From Acidobacteriota bacterium (GTDB taxonomy: Bacteria > Acidobacteriota > Terriglobia > Terriglobales > Acidobacteriaceae): DNA of 64,000 nt. The notes beneath the pieces are model-generated. The model saw only the letters and a program-made list of their open reading frames with translations. It did no database searches and had not been told where the DNA came from. Numbering within the stretch: position 1 is the first letter of the stretch; each line of letters begins with the position of its first letter. The stretch spans positions 558,001-622,000 of the forward strand of contig JACPYL010000010.1 of assembly GCA_016196065.1 (NCBI GenBank). The letters run 5' to 3'. A program made the translations under genes and the position numbers. Below, piece by piece: positions 1-7,147 of this stretch.

Positions 1-2
1 TC

Positions 3-800
3 TGCACCGTCGCCTTTTCTCAGAGCTTCCAATACACCACGTTGCAAGTGCCCGGAAGCTCATATACGGTTGCTCTCGGCATTAATAATAGCGGGCAGAT
101 TGTGGGGAGCTTCGTCGTAAATGACAAGCAGTCAGGGTTTTTGTATTCGGGCGGCAGTTTTCAAACGATAGCCTGCCCCAATTCGAGTTTCACCATCGCT
201 CAAGGAATTAATGACAGCGGGGTGATTGTCGGTTGGTGCGATCCCACTGGATCGGCCCAGGGATTCATCTATCAGAATGGCAACTTCGCTTACCTGAACT
301 ATCCGGGATCTACCCTGACTGCTTTGATGGGAGTCAACGATCTTGGCGACATAGTGGGCGTCTATCAACTGGGCAGTCAGTTCGGCTTCGTCTATCGCAA
401 TGGCGTGTTTAAGACTCTCGGCACTGCACGGAGTGCGAACGGGATTAACCAGAGCGAGACGATTGCGGCAAACATCTGCGGCGCTCGATGCCACGGTATT
501 GTTAAGGCGAAAACCAAGAAAGGCTGGACCGTTGTGCAGAAAGTTCAATACCCAGGGGCGGCCTCCACAGGATTGGGCGGCATCAACGACAACGGCGATC
601 TTTCAGGAGCGTGGGGGCCCACTCAGGACGGGCAGCAGGAGGGATTTGTCTACTTCAAAGATACGAACACATTTTTCGGATTTAATATTCAACACAGTCC
701 AGACATGGAAGTGACGGGAATCAACAACTCACGGCAAGTCGTTGGGTTTTACGGCACGGGATCAGGTTTGCATGGATTTTACGGTACCGTGAGCGAATGA
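3..800 (+). CDS. Secreted HAF-repeat protein, 5' end outside window
   Basis: The reading frame is open from base 3, so the start lies upstream of the window; an internal TTG at 42 is not a convincing start. The protein is built from repeats of the HAF type: GINNSGQIVG, GINDSGVIVG, GVNDLGDIVG, GINDNGDLSG and GINNSRQVVG recur every 40-50 residues with aromatic-rich stretches (GFxYxxGxF) between them. This family is expected to form a beta-propeller-like extracellular fold of unknown ligand. The residues before the first repeat (TVAFSQSFQYTT) look like the end of a signal peptide and the start of the mature chain. It lies just before the first palindromic repeat of the array, so it may be the outermost array gene or the last resident gene. 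No catalytic motif is visible. Confidence 0.75.
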   Translation, partial: CTVAFSQSFQYTTLQVPGSSYTVALGINNSGQIVGSFVVNDKQSGFLYSGGSFQTIACPNSSFTIAQGINDSGVIVGWCDPTGSAQGFIYQNGNFAYLNYPGSTLTALMGVNDLGDIVGVYQLGSQFGFVYRNGVFKTLGTARSANGINQSETIAANICGARCHGIVKAKTKKGWTVVQKVQYPGAASTGLGGINDNGDLSGAWGPTQDGQQEGFVYFKDTNTFFGFNIQHSPDMEVTGINNSRQVVGFYGTGSGLHGFYGTVSE

Positions 801-863
801 GTTAAAGTCAGGCTAGTTCCATCCCGCAACATAGACCGTTAGACTCTCTTGCCCGCCGTGATT

Positions 864-945
864 GTTGGCGTTAAATCGCAATTACACCAACTACCCGGCC
901 CGGCTGAGGGCAGTTGTTGGTGAAATCGCCTGTTTACATCAACTG
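864..945 (+). repeat. Array palindrome A (both arms)
   Basis: Left arm 864-894 (GTTGGCG, then AATTACACCAACTAC) and right arm 911-945 (AGTTGTTGGTGAAATCGCCT). A short GC-rich loop separates the arms. It lies between the HAF gene and the TPR gene. Confidence 0.8.
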
Positions 946-1018
946 ACAATCCGCCCATTTTTCTGGGCACCTGCCTAAAGATTGAATCGCATTCTCAGAG
1001 ACTGTACGCTTAGCGGGC

Positions 1019-1681
1019 ATGCTACTTAGCCGGGTAATTCTCATCGTTGTGGTTGGACTGTTTTCGGCAACCTCGTTTTCCCAATCAGGGCGACAACCTG
1101 GCGAAGAACGCGACCGGGCTGACACACTGATTCAGAATGCGGCCAAGAAATTCGCCGTAGGAGACTTTAAGGGAAATGTGGAGCTTCTGAAGGAAGCAGC
1201 GACAATAGACCCTGGAAACCCTAGGGTGTGGTGGAAACTCTGTGAAGGTTATTCCTTAACGGACGAACTAAGTCTCGCCGTGAGGGCCTGCGAGCGCAAT
1301 GTCGAGCTAAACCCAGACGGAATCTCATACAACTCCTTGGGATTGGCATTTCTCGCTCAGCATGATTTTGCCCAAGCCACCCAAGCATTCGAGAAAGCGA
1401 TAGCGGACCCCAAGGTGCCACCGATTGTCTATCAGAATCTGATGTGGGCGGTGTTTGGGTCGAAGCAGTACAAGAAAGCAGTCGCCTTTGGTCGGCGATA
1501 TGTTCAAGCCAGCGTTGGAGATGACTACCATTTGAAGATAGCCTACGAATTACTGGGAGTAGCCTATGACAAAACTGGCCAACTCCACCAAGCACAAGAG
1601 GCATTTGGGAAGGCCAACGTCAAGTCGTGCGGGATTGGCGTCCACGAGAATGGCGACCAGCGCCTAGATTGTCACGATTGA
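1019..1681 (+). CDS. Secreted TPR protein
   Basis: A 220-residue protein with an N-terminal signal peptide (LLSRVILIVVVGLFSATSFSQ, cleavage near residue 22). About four tetratricopeptide-like helical pairs follow, with typical spacing such as ALxLNPDG, YNSLGLAFLAQHDFAQATQAFEKAI and AYELLGVAYDKTGQLHQAQEAFGKA. TPR repeats are protein-binding scaffolds, so the job is probably periplasmic assembly or binding; no enzyme motif is present. The start ATG at 1019 is the first in frame and opens directly into the signal peptide. It occupies one slot of the array between palindromes A and B and is transcribed in the same direction as the repeat's right arm. Confidence 0.8.
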   Translation: MLLSRVILIVVVGLFSATSFSQSGRQPGEERDRADTLIQNAAKKFAVGDFKGNVELLKEAATIDPGNPRVWWKLCEGYSLTDELSLAVRACERNVELNPDGISYNSLGLAFLAQHDFAQATQAFEKAIADPKVPPIVYQNLMWAVFGSKQYKKAVAFGRRYVQASVGDDYHLKIAYELLGVAYDKTGQLHQAQEAFGKANVKSCGIGVHENGDQRLDCHD

Positions 1682-1702
1682 CTCCACGCGGTCTCCAGCC
1701 AA

Positions 1703-1787
1703 GTTCGCATAACATCGCGATTACACCAACTACTCGTTCCGGCAAACCGTGGGGCAGTTCTCGGTGAAATCGCCTGATCTAGTCAGG
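1703..1787 (+). repeat. Array palindrome B (both arms)
   Basis: Left arm 1703-1733 contains GCGATTACACCAACTAC. Right arm 1754-1787 contains CGGTGAAATCGCCTGAT. It lies 22 bases after the TPR stop codon. Confidence 0.8.
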
Positions 1788-1821
1788 AATTTTTGCTCTA
1801 CGACAACCTCTAGTTGGCCTT

Positions 1822-2046
1822 CTACGACTTTTGCGATTTAGCCCACAGGGTTGCAGAACTGGCAATCGCCATGACAAAGAAAAGCATGGCTCCGTCAAGG
1901 AAACTCCTATAGGAAATCGGGACTCTCCCTGGAGACGGGAGCGGGAACACGAAAACACCGAACACTGTTAGTCCCCGTGTGATTAGCGCGAGGACTGTGC
2001 AAATGATGCCGAGCCAATAGGCGGCGCTGCATAGATGTTTTTCCAT
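1822..2046 (-). CDS. Small membrane protein, unknown function
   Basis: A 74-residue protein with two predicted transmembrane stretches (around residues 8-35, LGIICTVLALITRGLTVFGVFVF, and 50-67, GAMLFFVMAIASSATLW). They are linked by a Pro/Gly-rich loop, and the tail is basic (AKSQKS). I chose the ATG at 2046 because AGGAG lies seven bases upstream; the in-frame ATG at 2052 would be too close to that site. It runs opposite to the neighbouring array genes and fills the slot between palindromes B and C. I do not recognise the family. Real coding is supported by the good ribosome binding site and hydrophobic pattern rather than by homology. Confidence 0.6.
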   Translation of the reverse strand: MEKHLCSAAYWLGIICTVLALITRGLTVFGVFVFPLPSPGRVPISYRSFLDGAMLFFVMAIASSATLWAKSQKS

Positions 2047-2141
2047 GTTCATTCTCCTTGTTTAGCTGCGGCTGGAATCTTAGGACTAGAGGTGGAGCAA
2101 GTCAATGAAAGCCGGGAAGTTGGCGGCATTTCAGAGCGACT

Positions 2142-2222
2142 GTTGTCGCAATATCGCCATTGCACTAACTGACCGTGGGTCGTTGCGGGAACCTCAGGGC
2201 CATTGTTGGTGTCGTTACTACG
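2142..2222 (+). repeat. Array palindrome C (degenerate, both arms)
   Basis: Left arm 2142-2173 (ATCGCCATTGCACTAACT) and right arm 2201-2222 (CATTGTTGGTGTCGTTACT). It is more diverged than the other full copies. Confidence 0.65.
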
Positions 2223-2232
2223 GGAGAGCGAA

Positions 2233-2661
2233 ATGCGATTCCTTGTGGGCGCGCTGCTCAGTGTCGTTATCATGTCTGCAACTAACGCGCAAACTTCAAA
2301 TGAATTTCAGACGAGGGGCGGGTTCACGATCCGTCGCGGTCCGGTGCGCGGTGTCTTTACACCCGAGGAACGTAGTAACTATATCCTGCGCAGAGCACCG
2401 ATATACCCTCCTGAAGCACTTGCCAAAGGCATTCAAGGATTGGTTAAGGTCGGTCACGAGATCGGCAAGGATGGGGTTCCCCAGCAGATTGAAGTATTAA
2501 GCGGCCCTTCGGAATTGGTGAATGCCTCGTTGGACGCGGTAAAGCAATGGCGCTATAAGCCTTTCAAGTTGAACGGAGAGCCAGTGGTTGTAGAAATGAC
2601 TTGCGATATCAACTTTGAAATCCTACCAGTGAAGCCTGTTGCCAGAACAGACAATCCCTGA
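2233..2661 (+). CDS. Secreted TonB C-terminal domain protein
   Basis: A 142-residue protein with a signal peptide (MRFLVGALLSVVIMSATNAQ) and a TonB C-terminal fold over about residues 55-135. The characteristic features are YPPEALAKGIQGLVKVGHEI, KDGVPQQIEVLSGP, and LDAVKQWRYKPFKLNGEPV ending in a hydrophobic strand. In TonB this domain contacts outer-membrane transporters. Stand-alone secreted copies without the TonB membrane anchor and Pro-rich linker are common in Acidobacteria and have no assigned role. The start is set by GGGAG eight bases before the ATG at 2233. It occupies one array slot between palindromes C and D, and its ribosome binding site lies just after the right arm of C. Confidence 0.85.
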   Translation: MRFLVGALLSVVIMSATNAQTSNEFQTRGGFTIRRGPVRGVFTPEERSNYILRRAPIYPPEALAKGIQGLVKVGHEIGKDGVPQQIEVLSGPSELVNASLDAVKQWRYKPFKLNGEPVVVEMTCDINFEILPVKPVARTDNP

Positions 2662-2669
2662 ACGAGGTC

Positions 2670-2769
2670 GTTGGCGTAACTCGCGATTACACCAACAACC
2701 GCCCCAGGTGGCTCCGCGCCCGACGCCGAACCAAGAGTAGTTGGTGTAATCGCCTGTTAACAACAGTTG
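2670..2769 (+). repeat. Array palindrome D (both arms, best conserved)
   Basis: Left arm 2670-2699 (GTTGGCGTAACTCGC, then GATTACACCAACAAC). Right arm 2737-2769 carries the full GTAGTTGGTGTAATCGCCTG core. The loop of about 37 bases is GC-rich and partly self-complementary. Confidence 0.85.
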
Positions 2770-2832
2770 TCATCAACTTGGGGTGACGTAGCGAGGCTTC
2801 CCGACTAAAATCTGGGCTTCGAGGTACTTCGA

Positions 2833-3138
2833 TTGGCCACGGTGGTTGTCGCTGCGATTGTGGTTTGTATTGCCTCAGCCAGTATCGGAAACGTCCTCCA
2901 TTTTCAAATGAAGTTCCGACTCGTCGGAGCCGGATTACCCGTGAAGTGGTTCATGATGCCACTGGACGACTTCCGGATGTGGCGAACGTATATGAACGAA
3001 GCGCACGCCAGGCAGTGGCCTGTCTGGCCGTTCTACGTCTATCGAGTGTCTCTGGTCCTGTTCGCGATTTCGGGCATCTTCGTGGTCTTCAACATCGACA
3101 AGTTGTCTGCGCTATTGCGGTCCCGATTTACGCATTGA
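2833..3138 (+). CDS. Small membrane protein, unknown function
   Basis: A 101-residue protein starting at a TTG (2833) preceded by GAGG about ten bases upstream. Two transmembrane segments are visible: an N-terminal one (VVVAAIVVCIASASIGNVL) and a C-terminal one (VSLVLFAISGIFVVFNI). A central soluble loop is rich in Trp, Met and Arg (VKWFMMPLDDFRMWRTYMNEAHARQWPVW, abbreviated here to key residues W39, W50, W63, W66). The TGA stop at 3136-3138 lies three bases before the conserved right arm of the next repeat. I do not recognise the family; the layout resembles the other short membrane proteins of the array. Confidence 0.6.
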   Translation: MATVVVAAIVVCIASASIGNVLHFQMKFRLVGAGLPVKWFMMPLDDFRMWRTYMNEAHARQWPVWPFYVYRVSLVLFAISGIFVVFNIDKLSALLRSRFTH

Positions 3139-3140
3139 CG

Positions 3141-3174
3141 GTAGTTGGTGTAATCGCCTGTTTACAACAACTAT
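3141..3174 (+). repeat. Array palindrome F (right arm only)
   Basis: GTAGTTGGTGTAATCGCCTG is followed by TTTACAACAACTATG. A possible degenerate left arm (CGATTTACGCATTGAC) overlaps the 3' end of the preceding gene. Confidence 0.8.
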
Positions 3175-3209
3175 GGAAACACCGCCCCAATTCGGGGTGG
3201 AGTTTTACC

Positions 3210-3407
3210 GTGCAAAAGAAAACATTCACATACGAGTTTGAGGACAACTCTCCACGTTCTGTCACCTACGAGGTGGAAGAAACTGAGCGGCTTACTACAT
3301 CCGTTCAGGACGGCGTTCCGTTTGTGTTTGCAAACCGAGCCGGAATGCTTACGCTCGCAAAGCCGGACGTATTGACGCTGTTGCGAGACGAAGGAAGCGA
3401 ATCATAG
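3210..3407 (+). CDS. Short hypothetical protein (65 aa)
   Basis: A 65-residue acidic soluble protein that starts at a GTG (3210) preceded by GGGTGGAG; a longer upstream reading in the same frame would run through the repeat and is rejected. The chain begins VQKKTFTYEFEDNSPRS and continues with alternating charged and hydrophobic residues, suggesting a small beta-rich fold, then FANRAGMLTLAKPDVLTLL, which looks like a helix. It has no membrane segment and no motif I recognise. Its TAG stop (3405-3407) lies inside the right arm of palindrome G, so gene end and repeat overlap. This is a clear example of one gene per repeat unit. Confidence 0.6.
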   Translation: MQKKTFTYEFEDNSPRSVTYEVEETERLTTSVQDGVPFVFANRAGMLTLAKPDVLTLLRDEGSES

Positions 3408-3432
3408 TTGGTGTAATCGCCTGTTAACGACA
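3404..3432 (+). repeat. Array palindrome G (right arm only)
   Basis: ATAGTTGGTGTAATCGCCTG followed by TTAACGACA. It contains the stop codon of the preceding 65-residue gene. Confidence 0.8.
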
Positions 3433-3450
3433 CCCAAGAGGGCGTGGGGA

Positions 3451-3954
3451 CTATGTGTCGTCAGGGGACCCGAGTCGCCTTCGCAGTTTCGCACTGCCAT
3501 ATTCGCTTCGTGTGCAAAACCTGCATGGGCAAAAGGGTGGTTTTCCCTTCGCCTTAGGGAAATACCTCCAACCGATCACCTGGGGCAGTGAGCGGGCTTT
3601 TTGAATTTCGCCTGCTTCAATACGACGTGGTATCAGAACTTCCCACCCAGTGGGATCATCAGCCTGGGTGAACTCGGCTACGGCTTCGGCAGCGGTAACG
3701 ACACGATGAGCCTGTCCGTAGTGGCCAACCCACACGAGTTGTTTGTCGGGGACTCGAAAGTAGATACCCGCAATTGGACCCTGATTGCGCCTTTTCAACT
3801 CCCTGAGCCACTGATGGGAAGCATAGAAATTTCGGGAAACCGGCACAGCATAAACGCCCCCCGGCAAAGCCCCAGCTTTACGGAGCCGAGCGATACCATT
3901 TCGGCGAATTCTCGAAATGCGTGATTCCGTCGTCAAATGCACGAACGTTGCCAT
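3451..3954 (-). CDS. Hypothetical protein, possible ADP-ribosyltransferase-like start
   Basis: A 167-residue basic soluble protein. The N-terminus (FVHLTTESRISRIRRNGI, then a Gly/Val strand VYAVPVSRNF) recalls the H-x-T and turn pattern of small ART-fold and KptA-like enzymes. The middle has WVGHYG and the C-terminus holds a Cys cluster (FCPCRFC) that could bind a metal. This is pattern resemblance only; I cannot confirm the catalytic triad. AGG lies upstream of the ATG at 3954, though at a loose distance. It is antisense to its neighbours and fills the slot between palindromes G and H. Without a database search the function stays unknown. Confidence 0.6.
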   Translation of the reverse strand: MATFVHLTTESRISRIRRNGIARLRKAGALPGGVYAVPVSRNFYASHQWLRELKRRNQGPIAGIYFRVPDKQLVWVGHYGQAHRVVTAAEAVAEFTQADDPTGWEVLIPRRIEAGEIQKARSLPQVIGWRYFPKAKGKPPFCPCRFCTRSEYGSAKLRRRLGSPDDT

Positions 3955-3998
3955 CTTCTTTGCCTGAGGGATTGTACAAGCCTCGGGTTCCGCCGAAC

Positions 3999-4033
3999 GT
4001 TGTGAGTGTAATCGCCTGATTGCGACAGTTATC
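3999..4033 (+). repeat. Array palindrome H (right arm only)
   Basis: GTTGTGAGTGTAATCGCCTG followed by ATTGCGACAGTTATC. It lies just upstream, on the plus strand, of the 5' side of the minus-strand gene at 3954. Confidence 0.75.
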
Positions 4034-4063
4034 GTGCTCCCAGCTCACTAGGGCTGCAAGAGA

Positions 4064-4086
4064 AGCCGCCCAGACATCGGGCGGCT
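4064..4086 (-). terminator. Hairpin after the FG-GAP gene
   Basis: Perfect 8-bp stem AGCCGCCC / GGGCGGCT with a 7-base loop, 38 bases past the stop of the minus-strand FG-GAP gene. On that strand it is followed by TTCTCTTG, a weak U-rich tail. Confidence 0.55.
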
Positions 4087-4123
4087 CCCATCGATTTGAT
4101 TGCCAACAAAGGCGCTTCGCGCC

Positions 4124-5572
4124 CTACTGCACGACTTGGTCCCATATAGACGACGTGCTCTTGCCTGAATTAACGTCTCCCTTGTAGAAGGAGGTGATGG
4201 GATGCGTTCCTATCGTGAAGTTGGACTTGGTCAGCGTAGCAACGCCGTCGCGCAGGGTCGCCGAACCGATTGCTTTTGTTCCATCCCGGAACGTCACTTT
4301 GCCAGTAGCCTCGTAAGGCCCAGAGGGTGTGACGTTCGCCGTAAAGGTAATCGGCTCGCCATATCTCGCCGGGTTTACGTTTGAGGTGAGTTCTATCGTG
4401 GTGGCAAAAGGGATGACATTTCTGAGCACGTTCACCTGGTCGTTGACCACTTGGACGGCATCCGGGCGGGTGTCTTCATCCACGTCTCCGACCGCGATTG
4501 CACCTCTGTAAAACGGCATGAAAGGTGCGCGACGGAAGGTGCCGTCCCCCTGCCCCCAGAAGGCAACCAGTTTGTCGCCCGGCACCAAAATGTCCGGATT
4601 ACTGTCGCGGTTGAGGTCGGCAACTGCCAGCGAGCCGCCGCCTGCGGTCCAATATCGAGTGGCCGACTGGAAGCTCCCATCGCCATTGCCAAGCAACACC
4701 CCGATCGTGGATCCACCGAAGCCGTCTGGCCCGAATTGGTTGGCAGCCACCAGATCGAGTTTTCCGTCGCCGTTTACATCCGCCACCGCGACCCAACAAC
4801 CTTCATGTCCTCCCGAACGGAAGCTAGTCGCGGGTTGGAAGGTCCCATCGCCAACCCCCAAAAGAACGCTAACAAAACGGTCACTGCCAACCAATAGGTC
4901 AGCTGCGCCATCGCCGTTTACATCGGCTGCAACGACAGATTGCGCCCAGTAGAAATAGCCATACGTCTGCGCGGCCTGAAAGTTCCCTCCGCCCATGCCC
5001 AGCAAAATACTGACCGTCCCATAGTAGGGCCAATTCTGATCCTGCCAGTTCGCAACAGCAATGTCAGGGATGCTGTCATGATTAAAATCTGCGACCGCTG
5101 CCCCATAAACAGGGCTGCCCTCCGAAGCAAAGGTGACTGCTGGTTTGAATGTGCCGTCTCCATTACCGAATAGAATTCCGATCCCACCCACTCCACCGTC
5201 GCCCATCGATCGATTGGCTACGAGAAGATCATCCTTGCCGTCCCCATTCAGATCATGCACCCCGACCCAGGTGGCATAGAGTCCACCCGACTTGTAGGTA
5301 TGGACTGGTTGGAAGCTCCCATCGCCATTTCCAACAAGCACGCCCACGGTCCCGCCGTCGGAGCAAGTGTCGCTCGTTGCGCACGAGTTTGCGACGATTA
5401 AGTCGAGCTTTCCATCTCCATTGACATCGGCTAGAGCTACCCAAGATGCGTTGTATCCTCCCGAGTTGTAGCTATTAAGCATTTGAAAGATCGGAGCAGC
5501 ACACCAACTGTTCGAAGCAAACAGGCAGAGGCACAGTACCCGGCCAAAATGGATGAAACGCTTGTAGTACAT
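4124..5572 (-). CDS. Secreted FG-GAP/VCBS repeat protein with Ig-like tail
   Basis: A 482-residue protein with a signal peptide (residues 1-26, ending SWCAA). About seven FG-GAP/VCBS repeats follow, each with a calcium-type loop such as DVNGDGKLDLIVAN, DLNGDGKDDLLVAN, DFNHDSIPDIAVAN, DVNGDGAADLLVG and DLNRDSNPDILVPG, and the stretch LLGNGDGSFQ between them. This is an integrin-like beta-propeller. The last 90 residues form a bacterial Ig-like domain (PITFTANVTPSG, KVTFRDGTKAIG, TSFYKGD). The start is fixed by AGGAGG four bases before the ATG. Such proteins are exported and probably surface adhesins or binding proteins. It is much longer than the other array genes, though it sits between array repeats H and E. 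Confidence 0.9.
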   Translation of the reverse strand: MYYKRFIHFGRVLCLCLFASNSWCAAPIFQMLNSYNSGGYNASWVALADVNGDGKLDLIVANSCATSDTCSDGGTVGVLVGNGDGSFQPVHTYKSGGLYATWVGVHDLNGDGKDDLLVANRSMGDGGVGGIGILFGNGDGTFKPAVTFASEGSPVYGAAVADFNHDSIPDIAVANWQDQNWPYYGTVSILLGMGGGNFQAAQTYGYFYWAQSVVAADVNGDGAADLLVGSDRFVSVLLGVGDGTFQPATSFRSGGHEGCWVAVADVNGDGKLDLVAANQFGPDGFGGSTIGVLLGNGDGSFQSATRYWTAGGGSLAVADLNRDSNPDILVPGDKLVAFWGQGDGTFRRAPFMPFYRGAIAVGDVDEDTRPDAVQVVNDQVNVLRNVIPFATTIELTSNVNPARYGEPITFTANVTPSGPYEATGKVTFRDGTKAIGSATLRDGVATLTKSNFTIGTHPITSFYKGDVNSGKSTSSIWDQVVQ

Positions 5573-5913
5573 AAACCCTCCTGAAATGTTGCGAGGCTCT
5601 CTGCGTACATACCTGTGGCACTTCTGCCCATCGGGTCTAGTTCGGCGGAGGCGAGATCACGATTTTAGAAACGGGCCTGTTGGAATCATCCAATGGTGAA
5701 CGAGATGACACTCGAGCCACCGAAAACTCTACTGTGTACGTGTAGGGAATACAGTGACTCTGATCACGCGCGAGAGTGACACATTCGGGTAGCCCTCCGA
5801 ACGAAAACCTTGGCAATTGGAATCTCAACTGAACTACTCGCAGAGATTAAGACCCACTCCAAAGGGGCAGGCAAGCGCTAGTTCGCGAGGACCCAATCAG
5901 TGCACGTTTACCG
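5573..5913. other. Non-coding stretch upstream of the FG-GAP gene
   Basis: No gene that I can support. It holds the 5' leader and presumably the promoter of the minus-strand FG-GAP gene. A 63-codon minus-strand frame at 5637-5828 has no ribosome binding site or recognisable content and I treat it as chance. Confidence 0.5.
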
Positions 5914-6000
5914 GCTGGCGTAACATCGCAATTACACCAACTACAGGCCCGGCCTCCAGTCTGGGGGAGTAGTTGGTGTAATCGCCTGATTTCGCCAGTT
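5914..6000 (+). repeat. Array palindrome E (both arms)
   Basis: Left arm 5914-5944 (GCTGGCGTAACATCGC, then AATTACACCAACTAC). Right arm 5968-6000 carries GTAGTTGGTGTAATCGCCTG followed by ATTTCGCCAGTT. It shows the long-arm pairing most clearly: CTGGCG on the left with CGCCAG on the right. Confidence 0.85.
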
Positions 6001-6043
6001 TGACCAGCAAGCAGCGTACTATTTGTGAGTCTAGAGAACTCTG

Positions 6044-6199
6044 ATGTTCACGAAAAAGAGAAGACAAGTTCCGACCTGGGAATTGGCGCTGATTGCTGCG
6101 GCCATCGCTGCCGGAATGTTGCGTGGTACTCCCGGCCTAATAGTAGCGATTGGAATCGTTGCGATTGTCGGAGTTTATTTGATCTGGACAAAACTATGA
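6044..6199 (+). CDS. Very small membrane protein (51 aa)
   Basis: A 51-residue protein with a basic N-terminus (MFTKKRRQVPTWE) and two closely spaced hydrophobic segments (LALIAAAIAAGML and GLIVAIGIVAIVGVYLIW) ending in TKL. The ATG at 6044 lies about nine bases after AGAGA. It is the only sensible frame between palindromes E and I. The positive-inside pattern places the N-terminus in the cytoplasm. No family is recognised; it could be a small membrane regulator or toxin-like peptide, but nothing in the sequence proves either. It illustrates how short the array genes can be. Confidence 0.5.
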   Translation: MFTKKRRQVPTWELALIAAAIAAGMLRGTPGLIVAIGIVAIVGVYLIWTKL

Positions 6200-6238
6200 A
6201 ACTTGATCGGTTAGCGATCTCTGAGGCCCGTTTCGGTC

Positions 6239-6267
6239 GATGAGTGTGATCGCCTGGTTACAGTAGC
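6239..6267 (+). repeat. Array palindrome I (right arm, diverged)
   Basis: GATGAGTGTGATCGCCTG followed by GTTACAGTAGC. A weak left arm (GGTTAGCGATCTC) may lie about 30 bases upstream. Confidence 0.65.
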
Positions 6268-6314
6268 AAACCGCTCTTCGCGCTGGGGGTCAGGGTGTGC
6301 CGCGCAGGCGCTGG

Positions 6315-6686
6315 TCAATCAATGGGTCGATTGAGCAGTCGTGCGAGTACCACTTCAACCGGAGTTGACAACGATATGTCAGCACCTCGAATGCACACCT
6401 CGTTTCTTTCCGCCACGTCCATTGCGTCACCATGAAAACAAAACACAACACGGGACTGATCTGAACGTAGTCCATGGAAGCGCGAGCGCGAAACAACGAA
6501 CATGTCCAGCGTTTGCCCTGCTCGCAGCTTTCGGTCGTACCCAGCTCGGCGAAGTTGGTTAATGAAGGCAAGGACTCGATCCTTCCATGGGGCCTGGGCG
6601 AGCATCACATCGAAGAATTCTGTCATTCGATCCCAGCTCTGGACGAACTCGCATTCCACCGGATTGCCACTCTCGCAATGACTCAT
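6315..6686 (-). CDS. Hypothetical soluble protein (123 aa)
   Basis: A 123-residue protein with no signal peptide or membrane segment. The pattern ESGNPVECEFVQSWDRM, APWKDRVLAFINQLRRAGYDRKLRAGQ and RVVFCFHGDAMDVAER alternates helices and strands and looks like a compact alpha/beta domain. The regular hydrophobic spacing and charged helices suggest a genuine protein, unlike the two overlapping frames in this interval. I do not recognise the family. It lies antisense in the slot between palindromes I and J. Confidence 0.55.
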   Translation of the reverse strand: MSHCESGNPVECEFVQSWDRMTEFFDVMLAQAPWKDRVLAFINQLRRAGYDRKLRAGQTLDMFVVSRSRFHGLRSDQSRVVFCFHGDAMDVAERNEVCIRGADISLSTPVEVVLARLLNRPID

Positions 6687-6739
6687 CGCGGATGCCAGTT
6701 TATCTCAATGCGAGATTGCGTTTTCAACCGGATGACCGG

Positions 6740-6775
6740 GTAGTTGGTGCTAACGCCTGATTTCGCCAGTTACCC
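6740..6775 (+). repeat. Array palindrome J (right arm only)
   Basis: GTAGTTGGTGCTAACGCCTG followed by ATTTCGCCAGTTACCC. The tail GTTACCC is the closest approach in the array to an integron core box. Confidence 0.75.
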
Positions 6776-6824
6776 TTGATTGGCATATCATACGGACGTT
6801 CGCGGGCCTCAGAGAGGCAGTTAA

Positions 6825-7100
6825 ATGGTCGCTTTCGCGTTCTCGGCATTGGTGATGCTGGCGCTATCCAGCATTGTGTTCCATTGGGCCATGCGAGTCC
6901 GGTTGATGAAAGTGGATTCATCCAGAAACAGAATCGCGTGGCTGAGTTTCCGTGGCGGTGATGACGTTTTGCAGACCTATGAAGCCCTGTTTCCCCGGAG
7001 CGTCCTACCGCGTTTCTGTCGGTTTGTATTCTGGACGGGCATTGTTTCCGGTGTCGTAGGCCTGTGCGCGATGGTCATTCTGAAAGCGGCTGGCAGGTAG
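6825..7100 (+). CDS. Small membrane protein (91 aa)
   Basis: A 91-residue protein with two transmembrane helices. The first is an N-terminal anchor (residues 2-22, VAFAFSALVMLALSSIVFHWA) and the second a C-terminal helix (residues 66-85, FVFWTGIVSGVVGLCAMVIL). A basic soluble loop of about 40 residues lies between them (SFRGGDDVLQTYEALFPRS). GAGAGG precedes the ATG at 6825 at about seven bases. The stop codon lies 17 bases before the right arm of palindrome K. The plan (two helices with a central loop) matches the membrane protein at 2833-3138, but the sequences are not clearly related. Function unknown. Confidence 0.6.
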   Translation: MVAFAFSALVMLALSSIVFHWAMRVRLMKVDSSRNRIAWLSFRGGDDVLQTYEALFPRSVLPRFCRFVFWTGIVSGVVGLCAMVILKAAGR

Positions 7101-7116
7101 TATTGCCAGTGGCGGA

Positions 7117-7147
7117 GTAGTTGGTGTAATCGCCTGTTTACAACAGT
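7117..7147 (+). repeat. Array palindrome K (right arm, overlaps recombinase end)
   Basis: GTAGTTGGTGTAATCGCCTG followed by TTTACAACAG. The TAA stop and last two codons of the minus-strand serine recombinase are read from this arm. Confidence 0.85.

Noticed and set aside
2865-3407. 180-residue plus-strand frame through repeat F
   Set aside because: Its first half is the shadow of the membrane-protein gene at 2833 in another frame; only the part from the GTG at 3210 has a ribosome binding site and coding character.
5637-5828. 63-codon minus-strand frame upstream of the FG-GAP gene
   Set aside because: No ribosome binding site, no recognisable content, and located in the leader of a well-supported gene.
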